Source of the DNA: Planctomycetota bacterium
Lineage (GTDB): Bacteria; Planctomycetota; J058
DNA length: 64,000 nucleotides
Direction of reading: 5' to 3'
Assembly (NCBI GenBank): GCA_003695705.1
Contig: RFHU01000012.1
Coordinates: forward strand, 24,083 to 88,082
Part shown: in pieces, positions 42,701 to 52,231 of the stretch
Layout: the number at the start of each line of letters is the position of its first letter
How positions within the stretch are numbered: position 1 is the first letter of the stretch
Notes under the pieces: model-generated
What the model was told of the DNA's origin: nothing
What the model saw: only the letters and a program-made list of their open reading frames with translations
Databases searched by the model: none
Translations under genes and position numbers: made by a program

Positions 42701-45700
42701 TACTTTCCTCCCTTTCGCTCGGCTTCCTCGAGCATGCGTTCGAGCTCTTCCCGCACATCCGGCGGGGCCTTGTCGAGTCGCCCGCGGAGCTTGAGGAGGC
42801 GCAGGTCGGAGGCGACCCCGCGCCAGTTCTCCCGCGCCATCTTCACCTTGAGGAACATCGTCTCCGCCTCCCACAGACGCCGATCGAAGTCGACGGGTTC
42901 GATCTGCGAGCGCGCCGCGATGCGCGGGTAGCTGCCCTCCATGCCGCGGAGGACGTAGACGAGTTCGTTGGCGGCGGAGGTGACCTCGTTGGCGAGGAAG
43001 TTCTTGTCGTGCTTCTCCTCCCACAGGCCCCAGGCAGCGCGAGCGCGACCGTCGACCACGAAGTAGTGCCCTCGGTAGGGCAACTCGATGGTGCGCATGT
43101 CCGTGTTGATGTCGAAGCTCTTGCTCGGGTCCTTGCCTTCGATCCCGAAGAACTGTTCCTGGCCGCGCGGAGGCCGTGCGTCGAAGAACTTCGTCTCCTT
43201 GCCCCCGAGATCGAGCAGGGTGAACCAGACCTTCTCCTGGTAGGTACGCCCGGCGCGCTTGAAGCGGAAGGGTCCCTCGAGCCGTCGCTCACGGAAGCGT
43301 CCCCAGCCGACGGCCGTGCGGCGGTCGCCGCGGCCCCGGTAGACGTAGGCCGTATTGCGGGCGTCCTGAAGGCGGGCGAAGCCGTCCTCGAGCTCCCCGA
43401 GCATCACCAGGGCGTAGCCGAGGTTCAGCTCGGCCTCGTCGAAGGATTCGCTGCGCGCGAGCTGCTTGCGCTCCTTGAGCTCGGAGGCCTTCGGGCGCTG
43501 GAAGGTCTTCAAGGCGACCTCGTAGGCCTTGCGGGCCGCACGGTAGTCGCCTCCCTGAAAGAGGGTGTCCGCGACCCAGAACACCACCGGCTCGCGCTGC
43601 TTGGCCAGGTCGATGCTGTCCGCCCAGGCCCGCACGTACTTGGCCGCCTTGCGGCGCAGGGTGCGGGATCCGTCGACATCGGCCTTCTTGTTGAACAGCT
43701 TGCCTGCTTGCGAACGGAGCTTGGAGGCCATGGTGTAGGCGAACTGCCCGAAGGCCGGGTCGCTCGTCTTGTCCTTGACCTTGCGGAAGGCGGCCTCGGC
43801 GGCGGCCACGTCGCCCTTCTTGAAATACGCCAGGGCCTGCTGGTAACGGGCGCGGACGATGTACTTGGTCGTGCTTGCCAGAGCGCGATCGAAGGGGGCC
43901 AGGGCCTTGAGGGCCTCGTCGGGGTCGCCGAGGTTGTTCTCGAGTTGGCCGAGGTAGTAGCAAGCCAGGGCCTCGGACTCGCGGTCCCCCGAGCTCCGAG
44001 CAGCCTCGGTCGCCTTGCGCAGCGCCTTGCGTGCGCGCTCGAGGTGATCCTTGTTCTTCGACTCCTTGTAGGCCTGGAAGTAACAGTAGCCGGCGTTGGC
44101 AATGGAGTTGGCGTAGAAGCTGACGCGGAGTTTCTTGCCGTCCTTGTTCGTGTACTCGGGCTTGATCCGCTCGTATTCGGCGGCGGCGTTGGCCCAGCGC
44201 TGCTTGATCTGCAGATCCTTGGCGTTCTTGAGGATGAGCTTCTGCTCGTAGAGTTCGCCCGCGGCGCTCCCCGCGCCCTGCTCGATGCGCCGGGCGAACT
44301 GGACCAGCACGCCGCTCTCGTCGGTGGGGTCCTCCTTGAACTGTTCGATGGCCTTCTTGCTGGCGGCGACCGCGTAGCGCACCGCCTCCTCGGCGCTCTC
44401 GTGGTCGGGGAACTCACGCACCACGGTCTCGTAGGCGAGGGCCGCTTCGAGGTAGCGCTCTTGCTGGAAGAGCATGTTGCCGATCTCGCGCACGGCCTTG
44501 GGAACCCACTCGCGCCGCTCCTCGGGATCGCGCGCGGCGGTGAGCACGCCCTTGTAGCCGGCGACCGCCAGGTCGGGCTCGCCGCGGAGGAAATAGCCCA
44601 CGCCCACGTAGTACTGGATCTCGGGGGAGTAGATCTCGCCGCCGGTCAGGTCGGAGAGTTCGGAGAGGGCGCGGCAAGCGCCTGCGCCAATGCGGCTCAT
44701 CCCGAGGGCAGGGATCTTTTCGGACTCGGGGGCCTCGCGGGCCTTCCGAATGATGCGGAACAGCTCGGCGGCACCGCGCGCACCGCGCCCCGAGCCGGCA
44801 AGGGCCTTGGCCCGCTCGAAGGTGAGGAGGATCCCGACCGGATGGTCTTGCCAGCCCTTGACCTTCGGGTTCTCGTCGATGGCCTGAGAAACCTTGTAGG
44901 CTTCGGGCGCGCGACCCGCGAGGAGGAGGGCGCGGACCCAACCGTAGTAGGCGCGGATGATGACGTCCTTGACCATCTCCCACACCGCCTTCTGCCCTGC
45001 GGGGTCGCGGGGAAGGAAGAGCGGTTCGGCGAGGCTGAGTTCTTCGTACTGCATGACCGCGTCGTCGAACTTGCCGAGTTCGGTCAGCATCTCCCCACGG
45101 CCGAGGTAGCTGTAGAAGAGCAGCTTCTGAAAGTTGCCGCGCTCGTCGATGTACTGCTCGTAGAGCTTGAGGGCTTCTTCGAAGTTCTTCTTGCGACCGG
45201 GGTCGTCCTTCCCGAAGGTGCGCGCGTAGCTCGCGTAGGCCTCGGCGAGGAGGAACTCGCTTAGGTCGCGCTGGAACTCCTTTTCGTTCTTCTTCTTCTC
45301 CTCCTCGGGGGTCAGGTCGCGCCGCTCCCCTTCTTCGAGGAGGGCGTCGACCTCCTTGGTCATGGCGGCAATGGTCTTCTTGAAGGGCTCGAGCACCTTC
45401 TGGAAGGTCTCGCGCCCCTCTTCGAGGAGGGCCTTCTTCTTGGCGGGGTCCCCTTCTTCGTTGGCTTGGGCGATGAGCGCGAGGGCGCGGTCCTTGGCGG
45501 CCATGAAGGCGTCCACGCTCGCCAGGGCCGCCCGGCTGTGGTTGGGGTACTTCTTGCGCAAGCGCTTGAGGAGTTGCTCGTACTCGGCGAGCAAGTCGGG
45601 GTCGTTGGTGGCGCGCGCGACGACCTTCATGGCGTCGGCGCCGAGAAAGGCGAGTTCGGCCTGCTCGCCCTTCGAGGAGGCCTTCTTCTCCAGCTCGGGG

Positions 45701-46734
45701 GCGAACTTCTGCACGGCCGCGGCCGAAACGAGCTGAAGCGTGCGACGCATGAGCTCGGCGTCGGGGGTCTTCCCTGCGTAGTCGGTGTGGCGGACGGCTC
45801 CGCGCATGCCGCGGAAGCGCTGCGCGCCGCCGAGGCGCAGGCTCTCGAGCAGCTTGGCGCCGGCCTCGGCGGCGTTCGCGCGCTCGGGATTGCTCGGGTA
45901 GAGGAGGACCGAGCGCAGGTAGGCGAGGAGGGCCGGCTCCTCCTTCCCCGCCTTGGCGAGGCAGTCTCCGAGGCCTTTGTAGGCGTAGCCCCGCGCGGCC
46001 GCGCCGGCGGCGCGCCCCGCCAGCTCGCGGAAGGCGCGTTGCGCAGAGTCCGTCTTTCCGGAAAGCAGGTCGCAGTGCGCGAGGCCGCAGGCGGCGAGGT
46101 CGCGGAGCTGCTTGTCCCGCGCGCTTCGCAGGCTCGAAAAGACCTTGCGTGCGCCCGCCGCATCGCCTTGGGCCAAGAGGTGGCGCGCCCGGCCGTAGGA
46201 GCCCACCTCCTTCCAGCGCTGACCGAACTTGCCCGAGGCGAGGCGCTCGTAGCGGCTCAGGGCCTGGTCCGGTGGCAGGAGGCGGGCGGCGCGCTGCAAG
46301 GCGATGGGCGCGTAGAAATGGCCCGGATGCGCCTTCGCCACCTCGTCGTAGGCCGCAACGGCGGCAGAGGTCTTGCCGCTTTGCTCGTAGAGCTCGGCGA
46401 GGAAGAAGCGCGCGCACGGCTTGGCGAAGTCCTCCCCGCGCGCGATGGCTCGCTCGAGGATCGGCCCGAGCTTGTCGAGGTTCTTCTCCCCCTTCTTCAA
46501 CAGGCGGATGGCCCGGTCGAGGTTGCGATCGCCGAAGGGGAGGATGCGCTCCACCTCTTCGGCGAGCCGCGTCGTGGTGGAGCCGCCGAGCTTGAAGGTG
46601 ACCTTCTCGGGGGTGGCTTCCTTGATGCCCGGCGACTGCAGCACCTCGCCGCTGGTGAGCACGATCTCGTCGGCGAAGGCAGGGGCGCCGAGGGGGAGGA
46701 GCAGCAGAAACCAAGGAACCGTCGCTCGTCTCAT
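42700..46734 (-). CDS. Exported TPR protein 2 (1344 residues)
   Basis: A very large TPR protein with signal peptide (RRATVPWFLLLLPLGAPAFA). A small module follows (DEIVLTSGEVLQSPGIKEA, KVTFKLGGSTTTRLAEEVER), then a long TPR solenoid: FFLAELYEQSGKTSAAVAAY, AYASYARTFG, QYEELSLAEPL, AALAYETVVREFPDHESAEE, ALAYFKKGDVAAAEAAFRKV and others. Charge is high and Lys-rich. There is no lipobox. The C-terminal 150 residues form a distinct domain (YRGHYFVVDGRARAAWG and EVTSAANELVYVLRGMEG). It is followed by the overlapping smaller TPR gene and the ExbBD genes, so it may be the load-bearing partner in the periplasm. This is inference from context. Confidence 0.9.
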   Translation of the reverse strand: MRRATVPWFLLLLPLGAPAFADEIVLTSGEVLQSPGIKEATPEKVTFKLGGSTTTRLAEEVERILPFGDRNLDRAIRLLKKGEKNLDKLGPILERAIARGEDFAKPCARFFLAELYEQSGKTSAAVAAYDEVAKAHPGHFYAPIALQRAARLLPPDQALSRYERLASGKFGQRWKEVGSYGRARHLLAQGDAAGARKVFSSLRSARDKQLRDLAACGLAHCDLLSGKTDSAQRAFRELAGRAAGAAARGYAYKGLGDCLAKAGKEEPALLAYLRSVLLYPSNPERANAAEAGAKLLESLRLGGAQRFRGMRGAVRHTDYAGKTPDAELMRRTLQLVSAAAVQKFAPELEKKASSKGEQAELAFLGADAMKVVARATNDPDLLAEYEQLLKRLRKKYPNHSRAALASVDAFMAAKDRALALIAQANEEGDPAKKKALLEEGRETFQKVLEPFKKTIAAMTKEVDALLEEGERRDLTPEEEKKKNEKEFQRDLSEFLLAEAYASYARTFGKDDPGRKKNFEEALKLYEQYIDERGNFQKLLFYSYLGRGEMLTELGKFDDAVMQYEELSLAEPLFLPRDPAGQKAVWEMVKDVIIRAYYGWVRALLLAGRAPEAYKVSQAIDENPKVKGWQDHPVGILLTFERAKALAGSGRGARGAAELFRIIRKAREAPESEKIPALGMSRIGAGACRALSELSDLTGGEIYSPEIQYYVGVGYFLRGEPDLAVAGYKGVLTAARDPEERREWVPKAVREIGNMLFQQERYLEAALAYETVVREFPDHESAEEAVRYAVAASKKAIEQFKEDPTDESGVLVQFARRIEQGAGSAAGELYEQKLILKNAKDLQIKQRWANAAAEYERIKPEYTNKDGKKLRVSFYANSIANAGYCYFQAYKESKNKDHLERARKALRKATEAARSSGDRESEALACYYLGQLENNLGDPDEALKALAPFDRALASTTKYIVRARYQQALAYFKKGDVAAAEAAFRKVKDKTSDPAFGQFAYTMASKLRSQAGKLFNKKADVDGSRTLRRKAAKYVRAWADSIDLAKQREPVVFWVADTLFQGGDYRAARKAYEVALKTFQRPKASELKERKQLARSESFDEAELNLGYALVMLGELEDGFARLQDARNTAYVYRGRGDRRTAVGWGRFRERRLEGPFRFKRAGRTYQEKVWFTLLDLGGKETKFFDARPPRGQEQFFGIEGKDPSKSFDINTDMRTIELPYRGHYFVVDGRARAAWGLWEEKHDKNFLANEVTSAANELVYVLRGMEGSYPRIAARSQIEPVDFDRRLWEAETMFLKVKMARENWRGVASDLRLLKLRGRLDKAPPDVREELERMLEEAERKGGK

Positions 46735-46981
46735 ACCCGGGAATACCCCCTTGTTCGCTCAGGAGTTCCAGCGAGGCGCGCCGTGGGGCGGTGGGAGCGC
46801 CGCCGGGCGGACGCGCGCTCCACCGCGCGGTCGTCGTTCGCGGGAGCCGAGGTTACATCAGCGCTTACGGGCTGACCACCGACCCCGGTCGGCCCCCCCG
46901 GCACTCCGATGCGAGGCGCCCGACAAAGCGAGGCGCCCGGCAAAGGCGAACCCACCGGACGCCGCCACGGCGCTGGCTCGC

Positions 46982-49681
46982 TCAGTGGCGGCCGAAGGTG
47001 CGCTGCTCTTCTTCGCGGATGATGGTGATGTCCGCCTTGAGAAGGACCACCAAACTCGCGCGCAGCTTCTGGAAGTGCTGCCGGCGGAAGAAGTTGTTGA
47101 TGATCGGCAGCTTCATGAAGAAGGGAACGCCGCTTTCTCCCTCGAACTCGTCGTAGTTCTTGAGCCCGCCGAGGAGGACGGTTCCCCCGTCGGGGACGGT
47201 GACCACCGAGCGGAGCTTCTGGATGGTGATGACGGGGAGCTCGATGGGGATGGTCGTGAAGCCGCCGGCGAGGGTCACGGGCGCCGGGATCCGCGCGGGG
47301 AGCTCGGTGGCCAAGGTCGGCTTGACCTCGAGGCTCACGTAGCGGCGGTCGTGGCTCACGGTCGGTCGGACCTCGAGGATCGCGCCGGTGTTGAGGATGC
47401 CGATGACCGGGTTGAGGACGGGGATGACGCCGGTCTGGTTGACTTCGACGTCTTGGATGTAAGCCCGCTGGCGAATGTTGAGGATGTGGGAGCGCTGGCC
47501 GTTGAACACCGTCAGCCGGGGAGCGTTCACCAGCCGCGCCTTCTGCGTCTTGCGCACCGCCTCCAAGATCGCCTGGAGCTGGAAGTCGTCGAGGAAGTTG
47601 TACTGGAGCGCGATGCCGCCGTTGGGCGCGATGTTGAAGGGGAGTCCGGCCGGCGCCACCGAGGAGAGGGCGTTGACGATGGCCGTGCGGGCGTTCATCT
47701 GCCCCTGTGCGTCGGTGTAGTTGTAGCCCACCTGGACGTTCTGGGGGCCGCCGCCCGTTCCGCGCGGCAGGTTGATCTGGCCGAAGGTGTCCACCGGCGC
47801 CTGGGGCGGCGTGCCGGGTTGGTTGACGATGTCGACGCCGATCTGCTCGAGGAAGTTGTCCTGCACCTGAATGAAGCGGGCCTCGACCGTAACCATGATC
47901 CCGACGGTGCGGCGAAGCGCCTCGAGGAGCTTGACGATCTTGCGGTGGGCCGCCGCGGACTTGCGCACGATGAGCATCCCGCCAGAGAACTCCACCGAGC
48001 CTTCTTCGTCCTCCTCGCCGAGCTTGTTCTCGATGAGTTCGATGAGCTTGTCGGCATCCACGCCGGTGCCCGTCTCTTCGTCGCCCTCGTCGTCGAAGCT
48101 GAGGACGCCGCCCGCGGCCCCCGCGCCGCCGCCACCTCCGCCCGCGGCCAGGTTCAGGCCCAGCTCCGGGGCCGGGTAGTCGGGCGGGGTGCTGACGATC
48201 TCGTTGACGTCGTAGAAGTCGAGAATGAGTTCCTCGACCGAGTCCTCCTCGGTCCCGATCTTGATCACACCGTCTTGGATCCGGTAGGAGAGCGACTCGT
48301 TGGAGCTCAGGATCAGGTTGAGGGCGTTCTTGAGGGTGACGTTGCTGACCCGAACGTTGACGGTGACCTCCTCGTTCTCGATCAGGTCGCGCGCCTCCGA
48401 AGAGATCACGTAGTTCAGCCCCGTGATGTCCCGCAAGAAGTCGATGGCTTCGTCGAAGGGCGTCTCGGCGAAGTTGAGGGAGATCTCCTGCGACTCGAGC
48501 TTGCGGTTGATCTCGAGGGTGTCCTCGGACTGCTCCTGGCGGGCCAGCAACTCGCTGATGGGCAGCCGGCGGTTGGAGATCTCCATCCACTCCTCGCGGC
48601 TGGGGAAGCGGAAGATCTGCTGGTAGGGGATGGTCGACTCCTCGACCCACTCGATCTGACGACGCCAGGCCTCGACGCGGTCGCGGTAGTCGCGGACCCG
48701 CTGGGCGCGCAGCTCCTCGTTCTCCGCCCGCTCGGCCAGCTCGGCTGCCTCCACGTGGCCCGGCTGCTGGCGGAGAACGTCCTTGGCCAGTCGGCGGGCC
48801 TTGGCGAACTTGCCCACGCGGAAGGCCTCGCGGGCGTCCTGCAGGAGCGACTTGATGGTCGCTTCGCGGAAGCGGCGAATGTTCGCCTTCTCGTGCTCGG
48901 CCGCCTGGCGGGCAGCCTCCTGCAGCATCTGCAAGCGACGGCGCTCCTGCTCCTCGGCGAGGCGCTTGGCCGCGGCGATGCGCGCCTGCGCCTTGGCCAT
49001 CATCCCCTCGCGGTCGATGTCGTAGGGGAACCAGCGGATGGCCTCGAGGACGCGCTGGAAGCGCTCTTGCGCGGCGTCGTAGCGCTGGCGCTCCATGAGC
49101 ACCTCGCCCTCGGTGAAGATCCGCTCCATTTCGTAGCGCGCTTGGTTGATGCGGGCCAGGCGGCGCTCGGTCATCGCGCGTACGCTGTCGCGGTACTCGG
49201 CCTTGCGATCGCCGAGGATCCAGAGCACGCGGTCGCGCAGCTCGACCGCCTCGACGTTGTCGGGGTCGAGGGCGGCGGCCCGCTGCAGGTTCGCCGCAGC
49301 CTCGCGGTAGCGCAGCTCTTGGAACAGGTTCTTGCCCGTCCGGTAGTAATTCTCGGCGAGCGCCTTGCGCTCCTGCTCTTCCAGGGAGCGCTCCCGCGCG
49401 TAGTCGCCGAGGGGACCCTCGAGCCGCCCCGGACCGCCCGCGCCGCCAGGGCCGTCGTCGGGCGGTCCCAGGGGCCGCTCGGCCGCAGGCGTCTTCGGCT
49501 CTTGCGGGGCGCCGGAGCCATCCGGCCCCTGGACGACCTCGCCCGCAGCGCCGTCGGCGGCCGGCTTCCGCGCGGCCTCGGGCGGGGGCCCAGCTTCGCC
49601 GCGATGGTCGGGGGCGGCGCACGCGGCGAGGACGCCGGCACCAAGGAGAGCGGTGGCACGGAGGAGAAGGGGCAGACGCAT
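46982..49681 (-). CDS. Secretin (GspD/PilQ superfamily) lipoprotein with N-terminal TPR-like region
   Basis: An 899-residue protein. The N-terminus is a lipoprotein signal (LRATALLGAGVLAAC with lipid Cys21). A disordered Pro/Gly region follows, then TPR-like helices about 95-345 (YYRTGKNLFQELRYREAAAN, RFQRVLEAIRWF). An N0-like domain (ISLNFAETPFDEAIDFLRDI, TLKNALNLILSS) and an N-domain (VTVEARFIQVQDNFLEQIG) precede the secretin barrel. The C-terminal signature is VTVPDGGTVLLGGL and SGVPFFMKLPIINNFF. It should form a ring-shaped outer membrane pore. Unusual features are the lipid anchor and the large N-terminal TPR-like segment, which may replace separate pilotin or peptidoglycan-binding parts. 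Confidence 0.94.
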   Translation of the reverse strand: MRLPLLLRATALLGAGVLAACAAPDHRGEAGPPPEAARKPAADGAAGEVVQGPDGSGAPQEPKTPAAERPLGPPDDGPGGAGGPGRLEGPLGDYARERSLEEQERKALAENYYRTGKNLFQELRYREAAANLQRAAALDPDNVEAVELRDRVLWILGDRKAEYRDSVRAMTERRLARINQARYEMERIFTEGEVLMERQRYDAAQERFQRVLEAIRWFPYDIDREGMMAKAQARIAAAKRLAEEQERRRLQMLQEAARQAAEHEKANIRRFREATIKSLLQDAREAFRVGKFAKARRLAKDVLRQQPGHVEAAELAERAENEELRAQRVRDYRDRVEAWRRQIEWVEESTIPYQQIFRFPSREEWMEISNRRLPISELLARQEQSEDTLEINRKLESQEISLNFAETPFDEAIDFLRDITGLNYVISSEARDLIENEEVTVNVRVSNVTLKNALNLILSSNESLSYRIQDGVIKIGTEEDSVEELILDFYDVNEIVSTPPDYPAPELGLNLAAGGGGGGAGAAGGVLSFDDEGDEETGTGVDADKLIELIENKLGEEDEEGSVEFSGGMLIVRKSAAAHRKIVKLLEALRRTVGIMVTVEARFIQVQDNFLEQIGVDIVNQPGTPPQAPVDTFGQINLPRGTGGGPQNVQVGYNYTDAQGQMNARTAIVNALSSVAPAGLPFNIAPNGGIALQYNFLDDFQLQAILEAVRKTQKARLVNAPRLTVFNGQRSHILNIRQRAYIQDVEVNQTGVIPVLNPVIGILNTGAILEVRPTVSHDRRYVSLEVKPTLATELPARIPAPVTLAGGFTTIPIELPVITIQKLRSVVTVPDGGTVLLGGLKNYDEFEGESGVPFFMKLPIINNFFRRQHFQKLRASLVVLLKADITIIREEEQRTFGRH

Positions 49682-50118
49682 GGTTCGAGCTCTTCCGAGA
49701 AACCGTTTGGCCCAGCGGGCTTGCGCCCGACGATCCTGTGTTCGGCCGCGGGGCCGGGCCGGTCAACGCGCGGGCGGGCATGCTAGCACGTTGTCCCTTG
49801 AGCACCAAGCGGTTATGGACAACGCGCCGCGCGCCCCGGTGACCTGGCGATGACCGGGCGGTGACCGCGCAAGCCTTTCCAACGCAAGAGCTTCCGGCAA
49901 GGGCGCCGCCGCACGGCCGCGCGGTGCCCCTGGGGAGCCTCCCGTGCGGCCGCGCAGCGCTCCTCGCCGTCGCCCGGCGTCGGTCCTCCTCGGCGTCCGC
50001 GAAAGGGCGGGCGGGAAACGACCCGCTCCGGGGGGCTTCCCTGGCCGCAGCGCAAGACCGCAGGAGGACGGCGCGCCTCGACCGGCGACGCCTCCCCCGC
50101 CGCAGCGCGCCCTCGGCT
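49682..50118. other. Intergenic region upstream of the secretin
   Basis: 437 bases between the secretin start and the stop of the Fn3-domain gene, both on minus. A candidate promoter lies within it (separate entry). The rest shows no protein-like frame or T-rich terminator. Confidence 0.5.
49780..49808 (-). promoter_or_regulatory. Candidate sigma-70-type promoter for the secretin
   Basis: On the minus strand, -35 TTGGTG (49808-49803), a 17-base spacer and -10 TAGCAT (49785-49780). This matches three and four of six consensus bases. It lies about 100 bases upstream of the secretin ATG, giving a leader of about 90 bases. Confidence 0.4.
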
Positions 50119-51150
50119 CTACCTTCCCTTCAGTTCCTCGGGAATGTCCTTGTCGGTGGATTCCTCGACGCTGCCGTCGGGCCACTGGAACTGGATCCAC
50201 TGCACCGGCTCGTTGTGGCCGAGCTTGTGCCTCCGCTGGCGAATCTCGACGTCCTTGAGGACGGCGCCGGTGTTGAAGTCCAGCTCGCGGCGACGCTTCT
50301 TGATCTTCTTGCCGATGCGCTGCCCGACCTTCACGTTGAAGGCGTGGGAAAGGAACTTGCCCTCCTCGGAGTCCCACTTGTAGACGCGCACGTAGGCGCT
50401 CTCGGGCCCCTTGGCGCCGCGGATCCGATCCTCGTCGGTGATCTGCTGCACGGTGATGGGAACGATGTAGACGTCGCGCTGGGTCTCGACGGGGCCGACC
50501 ACTCGGCTGACCTTGCGCTCGTCTTCTTCGGGGAGCTCGAGCCCTTCGGCGTCCACCACGGCGTTGTCCCGCTCGATCTCGGCGACGGACACGACGCGGT
50601 AGTAATACTTCTTGCGGCTCTGAACGGTCGTGTCTTCGTAGCTCTCCTCGAGGCCATCGACGCTGCCCACGACCTCCCACTCGCCGTCCTCGCCCTCGCG
50701 GCGCTCGATCTCGTACTTGACGATCATGACGTAGGCGTTGTCCACCGAGGGCTTCCAGCTAAGGACGATCTTGCCCCGCTCTTCGCTGTCGAAGCTGAGC
50801 TCTTCGGGCGCCTTGTGTACGGGGGTGTGCTTGGGGCCGCTGTCGGCGACGCTGTAGATCAGCTGCGGGCGGCGGTGCATCGCCCAGTCGGGGAAACGGG
50901 CCACCGAAGGGACTTCGGCGGGGTCGAGCTGCCGGCGCAGCCGCGGAAGGAGGTCGGGGAGCTCGACCTCGGGCGGGCGGGCCGAGTTCATGTAGCTGTT
51001 GATCTGGCGCATCTGCCGGGTGAGCTGGTCGTTCTTCTGCAACTCGGCCGGCTTCATTACGAAGCCCGCGCCCACCACGGCCAGCCAGCCGACGAAGATG
51101 GCCAGGATCCCCTTCTCGAAGTGCGCGAGCGCGAGTTGCTTCGGGTCCAC
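50119..51150 (-). CDS. Single-pass membrane protein with Fn3-like domain
   Basis: A 343-residue protein starting at GTG with GGGAGG upstream. Residues about 14-32 form a membrane helix (GILAIFVGWLAVVGAGFVM). The periplasmic part has a linker, then a fibronectin type III-like domain at about 118-195 (VLSWKPSVDNAYVMIVKYEI and KKYYYRVVSVAEI). A second beta-rich region at about 225-340 (YVRVYKWDSEEGKFLSHAFN, ELDFNTGAVLKDVEI) follows. The position after the PilO-like gene and before the secretin corresponds to PilP or GspC, which link the inner-membrane platform to the secretin. I do not see their HR-domain sequence, so this is a positional analogue. Confidence 0.82.
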   Translation of the reverse strand: MDPKQLALAHFEKGILAIFVGWLAVVGAGFVMKPAELQKNDQLTRQMRQINSYMNSARPPEVELPDLLPRLRRQLDPAEVPSVARFPDWAMHRRPQLIYSVADSGPKHTPVHKAPEELSFDSEERGKIVLSWKPSVDNAYVMIVKYEIERREGEDGEWEVVGSVDGLEESYEDTTVQSRKKYYYRVVSVAEIERDNAVVDAEGLELPEEDERKVSRVVGPVETQRDVYIVPITVQQITDEDRIRGAKGPESAYVRVYKWDSEEGKFLSHAFNVKVGQRIGKKIKKRRRELDFNTGAVLKDVEIRQRRHKLGHNEPVQWIQFQWPDGSVEESTDKDIPEELKGR

Positions 51151-51163
51151 GAGCGGCCTCCCT

Positions 51164-52231
51164 TCACTCCCCCTCCGAGGAAGATTCTTCCTCGGCGGGC
51201 TTCTCGGCGGGCTTCTTGACGTTGAAGTCGAGGGCTTCGACCTCGATGGTCACGCTGATGGGGGGCTCGGGGAGGTACTCGTCGAGGTGGTCCTCGCCCT
51301 TGAAATCGTCGTGGGTCTGGAACTCGGCGGTGTAGTAGGCCTCGCCAAAGGTCGCATCGCGCCCGTCGACGCGCAGGTTGATGTCGCTCTTCTCGATCAG
51401 GAAGGGAGCCTTGGCCACCTTCAGCGAAAGGACCCGCATCGCCACCGGCTGGGCCAAGAGGCGCTCCACCACCTTGGGGACGTCGCGGAAGAGGCAGGTG
51501 AAGGAAAGGCTCGCGCCGATGGGCTCGACCAGGGGCTTCTTCTCCTTCCCCCCGGCGGCGGGGATGCCCACCGGCAGTTCCGAGAAGCGGACCGGCTCTT
51601 GGATCTTCGCGCCTTCTCGGCCGGCCTTCTTGCTCTCCGCGGTGGCCTCGCGCAGCGCCTGCAAGAGGAACTTCTGCACCCAGAAGCGCTTCTGGAAGAG
51701 GCGCACCTGCCGCTTGTCGGGCACCTGCCGGTAGACGCGGGGCGCGACGTTCTCCTCGGGCACGACGATGTCGCGGTACTCGCGGACCAGATCGTTGATC
51801 CGGTCGTTGTAGTCGGTGACGTAGTCGCTGTGCTTGGGAAGCTTCTCCCACTCGAGCCCGCGGGTCGACGAAGCGTCGGGGAACCAGCGGTCGAGCTGGG
51901 CGTCGCGCTCGGCGATGAACTCCCGCATGGCGCGAAGCTGCTCGGCGTACTTTTCGTGCAGCTCCTTGAACTTCTGGATGTGCGCCTGGGTGAAGGGCCG
52001 ATCCTTCTCCTCGGGCGCCTTGATCTTGCCCAGGAGGGTCTTGATCTGCCGTTCGCTGCGGCGCAGGAGGGCGGCCTTGGACTTGAAGCTATTGGCGCCG
52101 CGCCCGGTGGCGCCCTTGACTCCTCCGCCGACCAAGACGAACCACAGGACCACGGGGACCAGGGCCAGCACGTAGAGCAGAATGAGCGGGACGTTGCGCC
52201 GCGCGAGTTCCTTGGGATCGACGTCGGCCAT
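51164..52231 (-). CDS. PilO/GspM-like inner-membrane protein
   Basis: A 355-residue protein. Its ATG overlaps the TGA of the PilM-N gene (TGATG). One membrane helix near residues 17-38 (LILLYVLALVPVVLWFVLVG) is followed by a long periplasmic coiled coil (LLRRSERQIKTLLGKIKAPE, FKELHEKYAEQLRAMREFIA) and a ferredoxin-like beta-alpha domain (LSFTCLFRDVPKVVERLLA, MRVLSLKVAKAPFLIEKS). This topology matches PilO/GspM, although the protein is longer than the typical 200 residues. The C-terminal tail is acidic and Ser-rich. It should pair with the PilN-like half of the upstream protein. Confidence 0.8.
   Translation of the reverse strand: MADVDPKELARRNVPLILLYVLALVPVVLWFVLVGGGVKGATGRGANSFKSKAALLRRSERQIKTLLGKIKAPEEKDRPFTQAHIQKFKELHEKYAEQLRAMREFIAERDAQLDRWFPDASSTRGLEWEKLPKHSDYVTDYNDRINDLVREYRDIVVPEENVAPRVYRQVPDKRQVRLFQKRFWVQKFLLQALREATAESKKAGREGAKIQEPVRFSELPVGIPAAGGKEKKPLVEPIGASLSFTCLFRDVPKVVERLLAQPVAMRVLSLKVAKAPFLIEKSDINLRVDGRDATFGEAYYTAEFQTHDDFKGEDHLDEYLPEPPISVTIEVEALDFNVKKPAEKPAEEESSSEGE

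Noticed and set aside
46421-49786. 1121-codon plus-strand open frame
   Set aside because: It is antisense to the secretin. The secretin has unmistakable domain motifs.
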